From Lewinellaceae bacterium (GTDB lineage: Bacteria > Bacteroidota > Bacteroidia > Chitinophagales > Saprospiraceae): 64,000 nt of DNA. The translations under genes and the position numbers were made by a program. The notes beneath the pieces are model-generated. The model was not told where the DNA came from. It made no database searches and was given only the letters and a program-made list of their open reading frames with translations. This document shows positions 1 to 9,122 of the stretch, piece by piece (position 1 is the stretch's first letter; every line of letters begins with the position of its first letter). The DNA lies in assembly GCA_020636005.1 (NCBI GenBank), contig JACJYR010000001.1, positions 2,732,501-2,796,500 on the forward strand, given 5' to 3'.

Positions 1-1
1 C

Positions 2-1663
2 ATTAGTGGCGGCTGGGCGGCCAAAGAGCTTTCAGAGAAAGGCCTGAAGACCCTCGTCCTGGAACGGGGGCGCATGGTAAAGCACGTCACCGACTATCCG
101 ACGATGAACTTCAACCCCTGGGACTTGAAGTACGCCGACCGGGTGCCACAGGACGAGATTGACAAACACTACCCCAAACAGAACCGCACAGGCTATACTG
201 TGCGGCAAGGCTGGAAGCATTGGTTTGTCAAGGATGACGAACACCCCTACACTGAGGTCAAGCGCTTCGACTGGATAAGGGGCTACCACGTCGGCGGACG
301 ATCCATCGTCTGGGGGCGCCAAAGCTACCGCTGGAGCGACCTCGACTTCGAGGCCAACCTAAAAGACGGCATCGCCGTGGACTGGCCCATCCGCTACAAG
401 GACATCGCTCCCTGGTACGATTACGTGGAGGAGTGGATCGGCGTCAGTGGGTCAAATGAAGGGCTGCCGCAACTGCCGGACGGAAAATTCCAGCCGCCGA
501 TGGAAATGAACTGCGTGGAAACGGATCTGAAAGGCAAAGTAGAATCGAAATTTGCCGACCGGAAAATAACGATGGGCCGCACGGCACACCTCACGGAGCC
601 GACCGAACAACAGAAAAAACTGGGCCGAGGCAAATGCCAGTTCCGCAACCTTTGCATGAGGGGCTGCCCGTATGGGGCCTATTTTAGCAGCAACGGGGCA
701 TCGCTTATCGCCGCCGAACAGACCGGCAACATGACCCTCCGCCCAAACTCGATTGTCCATTCCATTATTTATGATAAGGAAAAAGACAAGGCTACCGGCG
801 TGAAAATCCTCGATGCCGAGTCGAAGCAGGAGATGGAGTTTTATGCAAAAATCATTTTTGTGAACGCCTCTGCGCTCAACTCTGCCTGGATACTGATGAA
901 CTCCGCCAACGAGCGCTTCCCCACCGGCCTGGGCAACTCCAGCGACCAACTCGGCCGCAATGTGATGGATCACCATTTCCAGGTCGGGGCTTCGGGCAAC
1001 GCGGAAGGTTTTGAAGATCGGTACTATTCCGGCAGGAGGGCCAACGGCATCTACATCCCTCGCTACCGCAATGTGGATGCAAAGAGCCGGCAAAAAGATT
1101 TCATCCGTGGATACGGGTACCAGGGAGGCGCCAGCAGGGAAGGTTGGTCTCGCCTAATTGCAGAAATGAACTTCGGCAAGGGCATGAAGGAACAACTGCA
1201 CGAACCGGGCCGCTGGACGATGGGCATCAATGGTTTTGGAGAGTTTCTCCCTTATGAAGACAACCGCATCACCTTGAACAAGGACGTGTTGGATATGTAC
1301 GGAATGCCAACCCTGACAATGGATGTGGAAATCAAAGAAAACGAACTGAACATGCGCAAGGATATGCAGGCATCCGCCATTGAGATGCTGGAAGCTGCCG
1401 GGATAAAGGACGTGAAAGGCTACGACCGCAACTACGGCCCGGGCCTCGGCATCCACGAAATGGGTACTGCCCGCATGGGCCGTGATCCGAAGACTTCCGT
1501 GCTAAACAGTTGGAACCAGATGCACGACGTGAAAAACGTCTTTATCACCGACGGTGCCTGTATGACATCCGCCGCCTGCGTCAACCCGTCGTTGACCTAT
1601 ATGGCCCTCACAGCCCGTGCAGCCGACTATGCTGTGAGCGAATTGAAAAAAGGTAATCTTTAA
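2..1663 (+). CDS. GMC-family oxidoreductase, 5' end outside window
   Basis: An FAD-dependent oxidoreductase of the glucose-methanol-choline family. The reading frame is open from base 2, and its first residues (ISGGWAAKEL, then LVLERG) are the tail of the N-terminal Rossmann FAD-binding motif, so the gene starts before the window. Inside are the GMC signature around HEMGTARMG and the C-terminal NPSLTYMALTARAADY block that closes the FAD site. The cysteine-rich stretch CQFRNLCMRGCPYGAY is typical of the gluconate/fructose dehydrogenase-like branch. The next gene downstream, a subunit-3-like protein, supports a membrane-associated or periplasmic sugar or alcohol dehydrogenase complex. The substrate cannot be read from the sequence. 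Confidence 0.93.
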   Translation: MSGGWAAKELSEKGLKTLVLERGRMVKHVTDYPTMNFNPWDLKYADRVPQDEIDKHYPKQNRTGYTVRQGWKHWFVKDDEHPYTEVKRFDWIRGYHVGGRSIVWGRQSYRWSDLDFEANLKDGIAVDWPIRYKDIAPWYDYVEEWIGVSGSNEGLPQLPDGKFQPPMEMNCVETDLKGKVESKFADRKITMGRTAHLTEPTEQQKKLGRGKCQFRNLCMRGCPYGAYFSSNGASLIAAEQTGNMTLRPNSIVHSIIYDKEKDKATGVKILDAESKQEMEFYAKIIFVNASALNSAWILMNSANERFPTGLGNSSDQLGRNVMDHHFQVGASGNAEGFEDRYYSGRRANGIYIPRYRNVDAKSRQKDFIRGYGYQGGASREGWSRLIAEMNFGKGMKEQLHEPGRWTMGINGFGEFLPYEDNRITLNKDVLDMYGMPTLTMDVEIKENELNMRKDMQASAIEMLEAAGIKDVKGYDRNYGPGLGIHEMGTARMGRDPKTSVLNSWNQMHDVKNVFITDGACMTSAACVNPSLTYMALTARAADYAVSELKKGNL

Positions 1664-1669
1664 ATTGCC

Positions 1670-1726
1670 GCTGGCTATTGGCCGTTAGTGCTTCGTCCTG
1701 TGAAGCCAACGGCCAAGAGCCACCAG
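1670..1726. repeat. imperfect palindrome between the GMC genes
   Basis: A large inverted repeat lies directly after the GMC stop codon. The left arm contains GGCTATTGGCCGTTAGTGCTTC and the right arm reads back as GAAGCCAACGGCCAAGAGCC, separated by about 7 bases and extended outward by GCTGG/CCAGC. It may fold in the mRNA between the two genes. It resembles the simple-repeat palindromes seen elsewhere in this window (53971-54058, 58547-58622, 59907-60080). Confidence 0.7.
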
Positions 1727-1743
1727 CCAAAAGCATAAAAAAA

Positions 1744-2316
1744 ATGAACCGCAGAGAAGCTATCAAACGCACCAGCATACTCTTGGGCGGCACCCTGTCG
1801 GCCAGTGCGATGATGGGTGTGCTGAACGGTTGCAAAGCCGAACCCTCCATCACCTGGGCGCCCGAATATTTCACCACTGACGAAGGCGGCCTCGTGGAAG
1901 CCATCGTCGGCCGCATCATCCCCCTCACGGATACACCGGGGGCCATCGAGGCCGGTGTCCCGCAATTCATTGACACCATGATGGCCGGCTTTTACCAGGA
2001 GAAGGAAAAGAATACCTTTCGGGAGGGCCTCAAAAAAGTGGAAGAAGATGCAAAAGCGGCGCATGGCAAGCCTTTCGCCAAATTGTCGGAAGAAGAACAA
2101 GATGCCTTGTTGACCAAACTCGACCAGGCTGCCTTCGCCGATGGCGTGGACAGGGGTACACCGGACTTTTTCAGGATGGCAAAAGAATTGACCGTGCTGG
2201 GCTTTTGTACCTCGGAAGCAGGTGCAACGGAATTCCTGAAATACGAGCCTGTTCCGGGCGACTATAAAGGGTGCATCCCTTATTCGGAAGTAGGTGCCGC
2301 CTGGGCTACTTCCTGA
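1744..2316 (+). CDS. gluconate 2-dehydrogenase subunit 3 family protein
   Basis: A small partner subunit of a GMC-type dehydrogenase. The start at 1744 is chosen because it opens with a twin-arginine-like signal (NRREAIKR) followed by a hydrophobic stretch and a lipobox-like LNGC; a longer frame from 1678 runs through the intergenic palindrome. The mature part (IVGRIIPLTDTPGAIEAGVPQFID, later FFRMAKELTVLGFCTSE and a PGDYKGC motif near the C-terminus) matches the subunit 3 family. It follows the GMC gene by 80 bases on the same strand and probably forms an exported complex with it. Confidence 0.9.
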   Translation: MNRREAIKRTSILLGGTLSASAMMGVLNGCKAEPSITWAPEYFTTDEGGLVEAIVGRIIPLTDTPGAIEAGVPQFIDTMMAGFYQEKEKNTFREGLKKVEEDAKAAHGKPFAKLSEEEQDALLTKLDQAAFADGVDRGTPDFFRMAKELTVLGFCTSEAGATEFLKYEPVPGDYKGCIPYSEVGAAWATS

Positions 2317-2484
2317 TTGAATGCAGATACCCGGTTGCATGGCTTAAGATTTCAGTTCGTTCACAGGGTTGTTCTCAAGCCAGGCAATCGGGGGTCTTGC
2401 AAAAATGGTTGTGAAGTCTTGTCTTTTTGAAAAACAACCTATGCGCAGTTTTCAGTGAGGTGTTGCATTCCTTCCATTGTCCAG

Positions 2485-3027
2485 CTACTTCCTCTCCTCC
2501 AGGTATTTTTCAATCTCTGTGAAGGGCATATTCACGCCGACGATCGTCCCTTTTTCATCTATTAGAAACTTGGTGGGCAACTGTTTGACCCCGTATTCAT
2601 TCGCAATCGGCGAGTCGAAGAATTTAAAGTTGTTGACTGGGTCGAGCAAGTGGTAGGGCCATAGGAGGCCGAGGCGCACGATGGCATTTTCCCAACGGGT
2701 TTTGTTCTTCTCCACTGCCACGCTTACAATGGCAAAGCCATCTGCGTCCCTGAATTTGGTTTGCGAATACTTTTCGTGCAGCTTTATCAGCTCAGGTGCA
2801 TCCTGGATGCAGGGGCCGCACCAACTGCCCCAAAAGTCGAGCAGCACGTAGTGGCCTTTCAGGTCGGAGAGTTTGAATGCCTTGTCGCCCGGCAACATGC
2901 CGATAAAATCAGGTGCCTTTTCCCCGTTCGCCAAATCGGGCTGCAGGTAAAAATTCTTGGCTACCGTGAAAGCCCCGCTCAGAATGATCAGGCCGATGAG
3001 GAAATGGATGAAGTTGAATTTTTTCAT
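2485..3027 (-). CDS. TlpA/ResA-like thioredoxin-domain protein
   Basis: A membrane-anchored or periplasmic thiol-disulfide oxidoreductase of 180 residues. An N-terminal hydrophobic segment (residues about 7-24) is followed by the APDF element and the active site WCGPC inside LLDFWGSWCGPC, then the cis-proline region KQLPTKFLIDEKG. This is the usual AhpC/TSA-Redoxin arrangement. It stands alone on the minus strand, so its electron partner is unknown; a role in extracytoplasmic thiol redox is inferred from the family. Confidence 0.9.
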   Translation of the reverse strand: MKKFNFIHFLIGLIILSGAFTVAKNFYLQPDLANGEKAPDFIGMLPGDKAFKLSDLKGHYVLLDFWGSWCGPCIQDAPELIKLHEKYSQTKFRDADGFAIVSVAVEKNKTRWENAIVRLGLLWPYHLLDPVNNFKFFDSPIANEYGVKQLPTKFLIDEKGTIVGVNMPFTEIEKYLEERK

Positions 3028-3239
3028 GGAAAAGATTTTGTGTTGAGGCTGACAATTAAGGCTTTAAGAACGCCAGGAGGGTTGTATGGTTGGAATAGAC
3101 AAATATTTTTGGAACAAATTGTTAATACGGGACTTTCTCTAACCCGGGAAAAGTGTCGGGCGAAGCTTTTTGGTCACAAGGGGTTTTCCTGTATCCCCAG
3201 GCTTCGGGCCTGCTGTTTTTCTCATCAAATTTCTGCACG

Positions 3240-3623
3240 ATGAATGCCAGGTTTACTTTGTTATCGGTTGTTTTTGCCCTCTGTTTTTCCTCCGGCTGTT
3301 CGGGCGACGATTTATCAGATGCTGAAGCGCCACCGAAAAACTACGCTACGCTCAACGCTTTGGTGGAAGTAGAAAAAAACAACGTTATCGGGCCGCTGGC
3401 CGGGGCGAAAATATACTTGTTCGAGGAGGAATTTTACCAGGAACAGTTCACCAATGTTGCCTTTGAAGGGACAACGGATGCGCTCGGAAAGGCCAAGTTC
3501 TTTACCCTTGAAAAGAATCTGTATTATATCACCGTAGTTGCGCCGGACGGCCAGCAAAAAACAACCCAAGAGGACACCCCGGCCCGCAGCATCACCAACT
3601 TTTATGTGCGGTTTAAGCAATAA
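3240..3623 (+). CDS. small lipoprotein, carboxypeptidase-regulatory-like
   Basis: A predicted lipoprotein of 127 residues. The ATG at 3240 gives a clean signal peptide with lipobox FSSGC; the frame can be extended to 3153, but that adds a non-signal extension. The mature part has the look of a single beta-sandwich regulatory domain (LVEVEKNN.IGPLAGAKIYLFEEE ... ALGKAKFFTLEKNLYYITVVAPDG), as found in carboxypeptidase-regulatory-like or SpaA-like modules. Function unknown; surface or periplasmic location inferred. Confidence 0.7.
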   Translation: MNARFTLLSVVFALCFSSGCSGDDLSDAEAPPKNYATLNALVEVEKNNVIGPLAGAKIYLFEEEFYQEQFTNVAFEGTTDALGKAKFFTLEKNLYYITVVAPDGQQKTTQEDTPARSITNFYVRFKQ

Positions 3624-3764
3624 TGCGAATTACGGGTTAAATTAATTTCCACATTTTCAGTTGGTTGAAAAACGAGATCATGGTGATTTTCAAAACCATC
3701 ATAATCTAACCTGCTGAAAATCAAGGAACTAAAAAAATGAACCCGTTATTCGAATCAATAATAA

Positions 3765-3801
3765 AAAAGTGTGCGGCTGCCACTTACAACCGCACACTTT
3801 T
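3765..3801. terminator. bidirectional hairpin terminator
   Basis: The stem AAAGTGTGCGG pairs with CCGCACACTTT around a 13-base loop, with A-rich and T-rich flanks on both sides. It lies between the lipoprotein gene (plus) and korB (minus), where a shared terminator is expected. Confidence 0.85.
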
Positions 3802-3852
3802 ATGCTACAACCCATGCCTGGACGAAATAGGAGCCAATGCAAAACGCTGGGG

Positions 3853-4902
3853 TTACTTTATCTCCCAGGTATTGCTTCCGGCCAGTAGTTTATCCAGGTT
3901 CCCATCGCCCAATGTTCCGGTGGCCTTTTCAATTTGCCCAAACAGCAAATCCTCGTAGCAGGGCCGCTCCGTGCGGTAAAAAACGCCGAACGGGCGCGGC
4001 AGTGCATGTTCGTTTGTATGGTGGTCATCAAAAAAGCGGGAGAGTATCTGCGCCTTGATGAGGTCGCTCTCGTCATGAACCCAAAGGTCGTCCTTGCTGT
4101 ATTTCCCACTGTTCAAATCCACCACCTGGGGCTTGAAGCCATCCAGCCGAATGCCCTTTTCATTTTCTGCACCGAACACGAGGGGTTGGCCGTTTTCGAG
4201 GAATATGGTGGTGGAGGGCTTGGTAGCCTTTTCCGTGAAAGAAAAGAAAGCACCGTCGTTGAAGATGTTGCAGTTTTGATAAATTTCGAGGAAAGAAGTG
4301 CCGGTGTGGCCGTCTGCCTGCACGAGCATGTCCTTGAGGTGCTTCACGTCCCGGTCCATCGAGCGGGCGACGAAGGTGGCCTCGCAGCCGAGCGCCAGTG
4401 CGATGGGGTTCACCGGGTGGTCAATGGAACCGTATGGCGTTGAAGAAGTGCGCTTGTTCTCCTCCGAGGTAGGCGAATACTGCCCTTTTGTGAGGCCGTA
4501 AATCTGATTGTTGAACAGCAACACGTTCAGGTTGAAATTGCGCCGGAAGAGGTGCATCAGGTGGTTGCCGCCGATAGACAGGCCGTCGCCGTCGCCCGTG
4601 ATGACCCAGATGCCCAATTCGGGGTTCGACATTTTCAGGCCGGCGGCAAAGGCCGGCGCCCGCCCATGGATGCTGTGCATCCCATAGGTTTCCATGTAAT
4701 AGGGGAAACGGGATGAGCAGCCAATCCCTGACACGAACACTGTCTCGTGGGGCTGCTTGCCCAGATCGGCCAGTACGGTTTGTACTTGTTTCAAAATGGA
4801 ATAATCGCCGCAACCGGGGCACCAGCGCACGTCCTGGTCGGTGGCAAAATCTTTCGCTTTCAGAATGACGGGGCCGCCGTTCATATTTATATCAACTGAC
4901 AT
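3853..4902 (-). CDS. korB: 2-oxoacid:ferredoxin oxidoreductase, beta subunit
   Basis: The thiamine-diphosphate-binding beta subunit of a 2-oxoglutarate- or related 2-oxoacid:ferredoxin oxidoreductase, 349 residues. Seen: the WCPGCGDY cysteine motif near residue 30, GIGCSSRFPYY, and the ThDP motif GDGDGLSIGGNH followed by NNQIYGLTKGQYSPTSE. Oxidative decarboxylation of the 2-oxoacid yields acyl-CoA and reduced ferredoxin. It is downstream of korA on the same strand, separated by about 190 bases that include a hairpin. Substrate choice (2-oxoglutarate rather than pyruvate) is inferred from overall similarity to KorB. Confidence 0.93.
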   Translation of the reverse strand: MSVDINMNGGPVILKAKDFATDQDVRWCPGCGDYSILKQVQTVLADLGKQPHETVFVSGIGCSSRFPYYMETYGMHSIHGRAPAFAAGLKMSNPELGIWVITGDGDGLSIGGNHLMHLFRRNFNLNVLLFNNQIYGLTKGQYSPTSEENKRTSSTPYGSIDHPVNPIALALGCEATFVARSMDRDVKHLKDMLVQADGHTGTSFLEIYQNCNIFNDGAFFSFTEKATKPSTTIFLENGQPLVFGAENEKGIRLDGFKPQVVDLNSGKYSKDDLWVHDESDLIKAQILSRFFDDHHTNEHALPRPFGVFYRTERPCYEDLLFGQIEKATGTLGDGNLDKLLAGSNTWEIK

Positions 4903-5051
4903 TGCTTGATGGTTTATGGGGTTTATAAAGTTGAGGAGGTTTGTAAATCAACCCCACCAACCGCATAAACCCTTATCAACTTAGTAACGAAGAAAAAATA
5001 ACTTCCCTGTTTCGATGTTGAAACCCCCAGTACTGGAAGGTTTTTTTTTTA

Positions 5052-5080
5052 AATAATCCCGATTTCACATCGGGATTATT
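5052..5080. terminator. hairpin between korA and korB
   Basis: AATAATCCCGAT and ATCGGGATTATT form a perfect 12-bp stem around TTCAC. A T-run follows in the plus direction and an A/T-rich tract in the minus direction. Since korA is upstream of korB on the minus strand, it may act as a partial terminator or processing site within the operon. A weaker repeat of GGTTTAT-type sequence lies at about 4917-4981. Confidence 0.6.
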
Positions 5081-5093
5081 TTTCCTTCTATCC

Positions 5094-6935
5094 TCACAGA
5101 AGGCTGACTGCAAAATCATAAAGTTCCTCGTTCGTGATGGGCGTACCTTGAATTTTGTTGTACTGCACGACTGGGAGGAGGTATTTGTCACGGATAATTT
5201 TGGCCAATTGGCCGTTGTTGATTTCCGGTATCATCACTTTTTCAAACCGGCTCATCAACTCGCCCAGGTTGCGGGGGAAGGGGCGCAGGTAGCGCAGGTG
5301 TGCATGGCCGACTTTGTAGCCAACTTCCATCAACCCTCGGGTCACTGCCTGACAAACGCCGTAGGTGGAACCCCAACCCAGGATGAGCAGGTCGCCGTGG
5401 TCGGAGCCTGCCTCCATTTTTTGTTCGGGGATGTGTTCGGCTATCAGTTCCACCTTGGCTTCCCTGGTTTTCACCATGTGCTCATGGTTGGCCGGGTCGT
5501 AGGACACATTGCCTGTCACATCTTCTTTTTCAAGGCCACCTACCCGGTGCAGGAGGCCTGGGGTGCCGGGGATGGCCCATTGGCGCACCCGCCGTTCGTC
5601 GCGGGCATAGGGCATAAAGGGCGTTCCGTTTTCCCTTGCGCTGGCAAATTCCACCTTAATTTCGGGGATGTCCGCAGCTTTTGGGAACTTCCAGGGCTCG
5701 GCACCATTGGCAATATAGCCGTCGCTCAACAGGATGACAGGCGTCATGTGTTGGATGGCAATGCGTACCGCTTCGTAGGCAGCGTCGAACGCATCGGCAG
5801 GTGTACTGGCGGACACGATGGGCAATGGGCATTCGCCGTTGCGGCCATAGTATGCCTGGAGTAGATCTGATTGTTCTGTTTTGGTGGGCAACCCGGTGGA
5901 TGGGCCACCCCGCTGTATATTGCAAATCACCAGGGGCAGCTCCAGCATGACGGCCAGCCCAATGGCTTCACCCTTCAGTGCCAGGCCGGGGCCGGAGGTA
6001 CCCGTGACGCCAATATTGCCGCCATAGGAAGCGCCGATGGCGGAACAAACGGCAGCAATCTCATCTTCGGCCTGGAAGGTTTTTACGCCAAAATTTTTGT
6101 ACTTGGCCAGGCTGTGCAGGATGCTGGATGCTGGCGTGATAGGGTAGGAACCATAAAAAATGGGCAAGCCTGCCTTTTTTGAAGCGGTGATCAGGCCCAG
6201 TACCAGGGAGTCGTTTCCCATGATGCTGCGGTAGGTGCCCTTGGCCAGTTGGGCGGGCTTCACATCGTAGCGGTCCGTGAAATCTTCGCGGGTATCGCCG
6301 AGATGGTAGCCGGCCTGCAGCACGGTTTCGTTGGCAGCCAGGATGTCGGGCTTGTTCTTGAACTTGGCCTGGAGGAACTTCAGCGTCGTGTCCATGGTGC
6401 GGTTGTAGCGCCAAAGCAGCAGGCCGAGCACGAGCATGTTCTTGCAGCGATCCTGTTCTTTGGTGCCCAGCGTGGAATCTTTCAGTGCCTCCCTCGTCAT
6501 TTTGGTCACGGGTATTTTGATGATATGGTAACCGGAAAGGGAGCCATCTTCCAATGGATTGACGCCATCAGGGTATTTGGCGAGGCGCAGGTTTTTAGAG
6601 TCGAACCCGTCTTCGTTAATGATGATGGTGGCGCCCGGCACCAGTTGGCCGAGGTTGACCTTCAGGGCGGCGGCGTTCATGGCCACGAGGATATCAAAGC
6701 GGTCGCCGGGGGTGAAAATCTCCCGGCTGCCAAAATGGAGTTGGAAACCCGATACGCCGGCGAGGGTACCCGCTGGGGCACGGATTTCGGCTGGAAAGTC
6801 GGGAAAGGTGGCCAGGTCGCTCCCCGAAATGGCGGTGTCATCGGTAAAGAGGCCGCCTGTGAGCTGCATACCGTCGCCGGAGTCACCGGCAAACTTGATG
6901 ATGACTGCTTCTTTTTCAAGCATTTGTGTCTTCAT
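5094..6935 (-). CDS. korA: 2-oxoacid:ferredoxin oxidoreductase, fused gamma-alpha subunit
   Basis: The alpha subunit with the gamma domain fused at its N-terminus, about 613 residues. Residues 1-190 are the gamma domain (FAGDSGDGMQLTGGLF, FPAEIRAPAGT); the pyrimidine-binding alpha domain follows (SKKAGLPIFYGSYPITPASSILH, FQAEDEIAAVCSAIGASYGG, TGTSGPGLALK) and then the transketolase C-terminal-like domain. The ATG at 6935 is preferred; an upstream start in frame at 6992 lacks support. It forms an alpha2beta2 complex with KorB and feeds low-potential electrons to ferredoxin. Confidence 0.93.
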   Translation of the reverse strand: MKTQMLEKEAVIIKFAGDSGDGMQLTGGLFTDDTAISGSDLATFPDFPAEIRAPAGTLAGVSGFQLHFGSREIFTPGDRFDILVAMNAAALKVNLGQLVPGATIIINEDGFDSKNLRLAKYPDGVNPLEDGSLSGYHIIKIPVTKMTREALKDSTLGTKEQDRCKNMLVLGLLLWRYNRTMDTTLKFLQAKFKNKPDILAANETVLQAGYHLGDTREDFTDRYDVKPAQLAKGTYRSIMGNDSLVLGLITASKKAGLPIFYGSYPITPASSILHSLAKYKNFGVKTFQAEDEIAAVCSAIGASYGGNIGVTGTSGPGLALKGEAIGLAVMLELPLVICNIQRGGPSTGLPTKTEQSDLLQAYYGRNGECPLPIVSASTPADAFDAAYEAVRIAIQHMTPVILLSDGYIANGAEPWKFPKAADIPEIKVEFASARENGTPFMPYARDERRVRQWAIPGTPGLLHRVGGLEKEDVTGNVSYDPANHEHMVKTREAKVELIAEHIPEQKMEAGSDHGDLLILGWGSTYGVCQAVTRGLMEVGYKVGHAHLRYLRPFPRNLGELMSRFEKVMIPEINNGQLAKIIRDKYLLPVVQYNKIQGTPITNEELYDFAVSLL

Positions 6936-7152
6936 ATTGTAAGAAAATAACTTTGAGCCGAAAATTAAGAAAAGGGTTTGTAATACGGGCAAAAGCTGGC
7001 AGGTGATTTATTTAACAGGAGAAATTAATGACGGAAGAATAATGAAATGACTCCCGTATCCAGTCCGGGAATATTTAAAAAACCTTTTTTTGCCCTGGAA
7101 GGCATGGCTGGTTTTTTCCAAGGGCGAAAGGCAGGTTCATTGCTTCGCCAGC

Positions 7153-8265
7153 CTATTCATTCTGGAGTACGATGAACTCCACCCGCCTGTTCATCTGCCT
7201 GCCTTGCGGGGTAGCGTTCGTGGCGATGGGCTGGGCACTGCCGCAGCCCCGGTAGCGGGTGCGGGAATCGGGAATGCCGTTGGCGATGAGGTAATCTACT
7301 ACGGAACGAGCCCTTTTTTCTGACAGGCTCCGGTTGTATTCATCCTCGCCGGTGCTGTCGGTATGGCCACACACTTCAATGGCCAGTTGCGGGTTGTTGC
7401 GCATGATCTTGAGGAGTTTTTTCAACTCTACAAAGGAGCGGGGCATGAGTTCCCATTTATCGTGCTCAAAGTAGATGTCGCGGAGCGGCACCACTTTTCC
7501 AGCCTCCAGTTTGACTTTCGTCAGGTCGTCTTCCCGGATCGGTATCGGCAGGATAGGGGGTATTTTTTTTACCAAAACATCCTCGATGTAATAATAGGCA
7601 TAAGGAAGGCTGCCCTCTGGCCCGGGTTGCGTGATGGTGAGGCTGTCTGGGAAGAAATTGCCGATGACGAGGTATTCGGCTTCTGAGGCTGCCGTAAACC
7701 TGCCGGCCACTTTTGCCCACCGGTTATTCTTGGCTCCTATAACATCTTCGGCAAAAACCTGCGGATTGAAACGAAGCACGCCATCCGTGATCTCCTCTAT
7801 TTTTTCTTTGGAAAAGTAAAAGCCCAGGTTGTTTACCAACAGCGACTTGGGCAGGTGGCTTACCCACATTTCTGCCAGGTAGTCCTGCCCGGTGATCAAT
7901 GGTTCGCTGAGCTGTATTTCGATGTATTCCCTGCAATGTGGCTTGCCTTCGTTGCAGCCGTACACGGTGATTCCCGACATGGAAAGCCCCGTACGTGGTA
8001 TCTGTTTTCCAAAGCCTTTTTCAGCCCAATGTGCAGGCACCCGTACTTTCGGGCCAAATACATCCGGGGAGGCGTTGGTGGCGGACGACCAATACTTCAT
8101 TACATTGGTGTAATGCTCCCCCTTGTAGAACCATCCGATGGGCGGGGCGGAATACAGCTCAAAGCTTGGATTGGGGATAATATTGTCAGCCTCAGCATCA
8201 GACGAGGTCTGTGCGGGCAGCAGTTGGAAGAAAAACAGCAATGTCAGAAAGAAGGTAAATTTCAT
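7153..8265 (-). CDS. OmpA-family outer-membrane protein
   Basis: A 370-residue exported protein. A signal peptide (FFLTLLFFFQLLPAQ) leads to a domain beginning NIIPNPSFE, a carbohydrate-binding-like beta-sandwich opening common in Bacteroidota surface proteins. The C-terminal 110 residues are an OmpA peptidoglycan-binding domain: IYFEHDKWELMP, then ICGHTDSTG-type VCGHTDSTG, NRSLSEKRARSVVDYL and NRRVEF. It probably tethers the outer membrane or a surface structure to peptidoglycan. Confidence 0.9.
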   Translation of the reverse strand: MKFTFFLTLLFFFQLLPAQTSSDAEADNIIPNPSFELYSAPPIGWFYKGEHYTNVMKYWSSATNASPDVFGPKVRVPAHWAEKGFGKQIPRTGLSMSGITVYGCNEGKPHCREYIEIQLSEPLITGQDYLAEMWVSHLPKSLLVNNLGFYFSKEKIEEITDGVLRFNPQVFAEDVIGAKNNRWAKVAGRFTAASEAEYLVIGNFFPDSLTITQPGPEGSLPYAYYYIEDVLVKKIPPILPIPIREDDLTKVKLEAGKVVPLRDIYFEHDKWELMPRSFVELKKLLKIMRNNPQLAIEVCGHTDSTGEDEYNRSLSEKRARSVVDYLIANGIPDSRTRYRGCGSAQPIATNATPQGRQMNRRVEFIVLQNE

Positions 8266-8406
8266 GACATCGGGGTAGTTTTCGTAAAGGGTGTTTGTAT
8301 GTTTAAATAGCCGTGGATTTTTGGGTGCATTATAGCGGGATGATGCATTTCACCAAAACGGAGAGGAGAGGCTGATAGTTTGGAGCTGCCCATTTTTAAA
8401 AGAGCG

Positions 8407-8874
8407 CTAAGAAAAAACCCAATGGAACAACTCCCACGCAATGAAAACGACGAAAGCGAGCATAAGTAACAAAATCAAAAATACGGCTATTATGACAGGC
8501 CAGGCACTCCCTTTGTGTTTTTGTTCATCATAGTGTTCCCGGAGCAGGTGGTAGTTGCGGCGGTTGGCCTTAAAACCCAGGTCGAACAGGTCGCCCAGGA
8601 TAGGAATGGTGCCGACGGTGGTATCCACAAGGATGTTTCCCAGCATTTTTACGATGACCCTCCCACTGGCTCCATGCCGGGCCATTGCTATCACCAACAT
8701 ACCGGAAAAGCTGAACGTGAGCACGTCGCCTGCAAAAGGCACCAGGCCGATCAGGAAATCCAGCCCGAAGCGGATGTTGGTGCCCGGGATGCGAAAGCGG
8801 TTGTCGAGCAGGCTTGACAGTATATCCAGGTATTTGAATTCGGGGACGTCTTTTGTAAGTACTTGATTTTCCAT
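8407..8874 (-). CDS. DUF4112 domain membrane protein
   Basis: A 155-residue membrane protein. The ATG at 8874 is chosen; the longer frame to 8973 would run into the attachment repeat of the mobile element. The central part (LLDNRFRIPGTNIRFGLDFLIGLVPFAGD, then VGTIPILGDLFDLGFKANRRN) matches the DUF4112 family, and a C-terminal transmembrane helix (VIIAVFLILLLMLAFVVFIAW) follows. Function unknown. It is the last chromosomal gene before the left end of the element. Confidence 0.85.
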   Translation of the reverse strand: MENQVLTKDVPEFKYLDILSSLLDNRFRIPGTNIRFGLDFLIGLVPFAGDVLTFSFSGMLVIAMARHGASGRVIVKMLGNILVDTTVGTIPILGDLFDLGFKANRRNYHLLREHYDEQKHKGSAWPVIIAVFLILLLMLAFVVFIAWELFHWVFS

Positions 8875-8924
8875 GTGACCGTATTTGCTTTGGGTGCAGC
8901 TGGCACAAATAGCAGGTAATAAAA

Positions 8925-8954
8925 AAGCCCCTGTGAAAACTATCACAAGGGCTT
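8925..8954 (-). terminator. original tRNA-Gln terminator, left by integration
   Basis: AAGCCCCTGTGA and TCACAAGGGCTT form a stem around AAACTA, with a T-run on the minus strand. Its position 9 bases outside the left copy of the tRNA repeat means that, before the element inserted, it stood just downstream of the tRNA-Gln gene on the minus strand. Confidence 0.75.
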
Positions 8955-8962
8955 GGTTTAAG

Positions 8963-8987
8963 TTGGCCCACAAGGACTCGAACCTTG
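8963..8987. repeat. attL: 25-bp copy of the tRNA-Gln 3' end
   Basis: These 25 bases are identical to 48201-48225, which form the T-arm and acceptor end of tRNA-Gln(TTG). Beyond them the two loci diverge (TGCAATCTGG here, AACGACAGAA at the right copy). It marks the left crossover region of the element. Confidence 0.93.
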
Positions 8988-9088
8988 TGCAATCTGGTTC
9001 GATATGGTGCTATATGTGTTCATAATCAATTGGTTATCAATTTAGACAATTAAAATTTAATCAGAAAAAAACACATAAAACAGTCAAA

Positions 9089-9110
9089 TGTTGTACCTTT
9101 GTTGTACCCA
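9089..9110. repeat. left arm-type repeat (paired GTTGTACC sites)
   Basis: Two GTTGTACC sites, at 9090-9097 and 9101-9108, lie 11 bp apart (one helical turn). The 22-bp unit recurs with one mismatch and in the same orientation at 48132-48153, inside the other end of the element. Paired iterated sites inside both ends are what is expected of integrase arm-binding sites; binding is inferred. Confidence 0.65.
9094..9101 (+). promoter_or_regulatory. candidate Bacteroidota -7 box of the integrase
   Basis: TACCTTTG fits the TAnnTTTG consensus and lies 21 bases before the integrase ATG. It overlaps the paired GTTGTACC sites, so integrase binding could repress its own promoter. The equivalent repeat at the right end has TACCATTG and would be a poorer promoter. 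Confidence 0.5.
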
Positions 9111-9122
9111 ACAATCTTAATT

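Noticed and set aside
3737..4058. Short plus-strand frames near the korB end
   Set aside because: They cover the terminator and the antisense of korB.
8963..9003. Possible second tRNA at the left end
   Set aside because: Only the 25 bases of the T-arm and acceptor end are present; no anticodon arm or D-arm follows, so it is attL.
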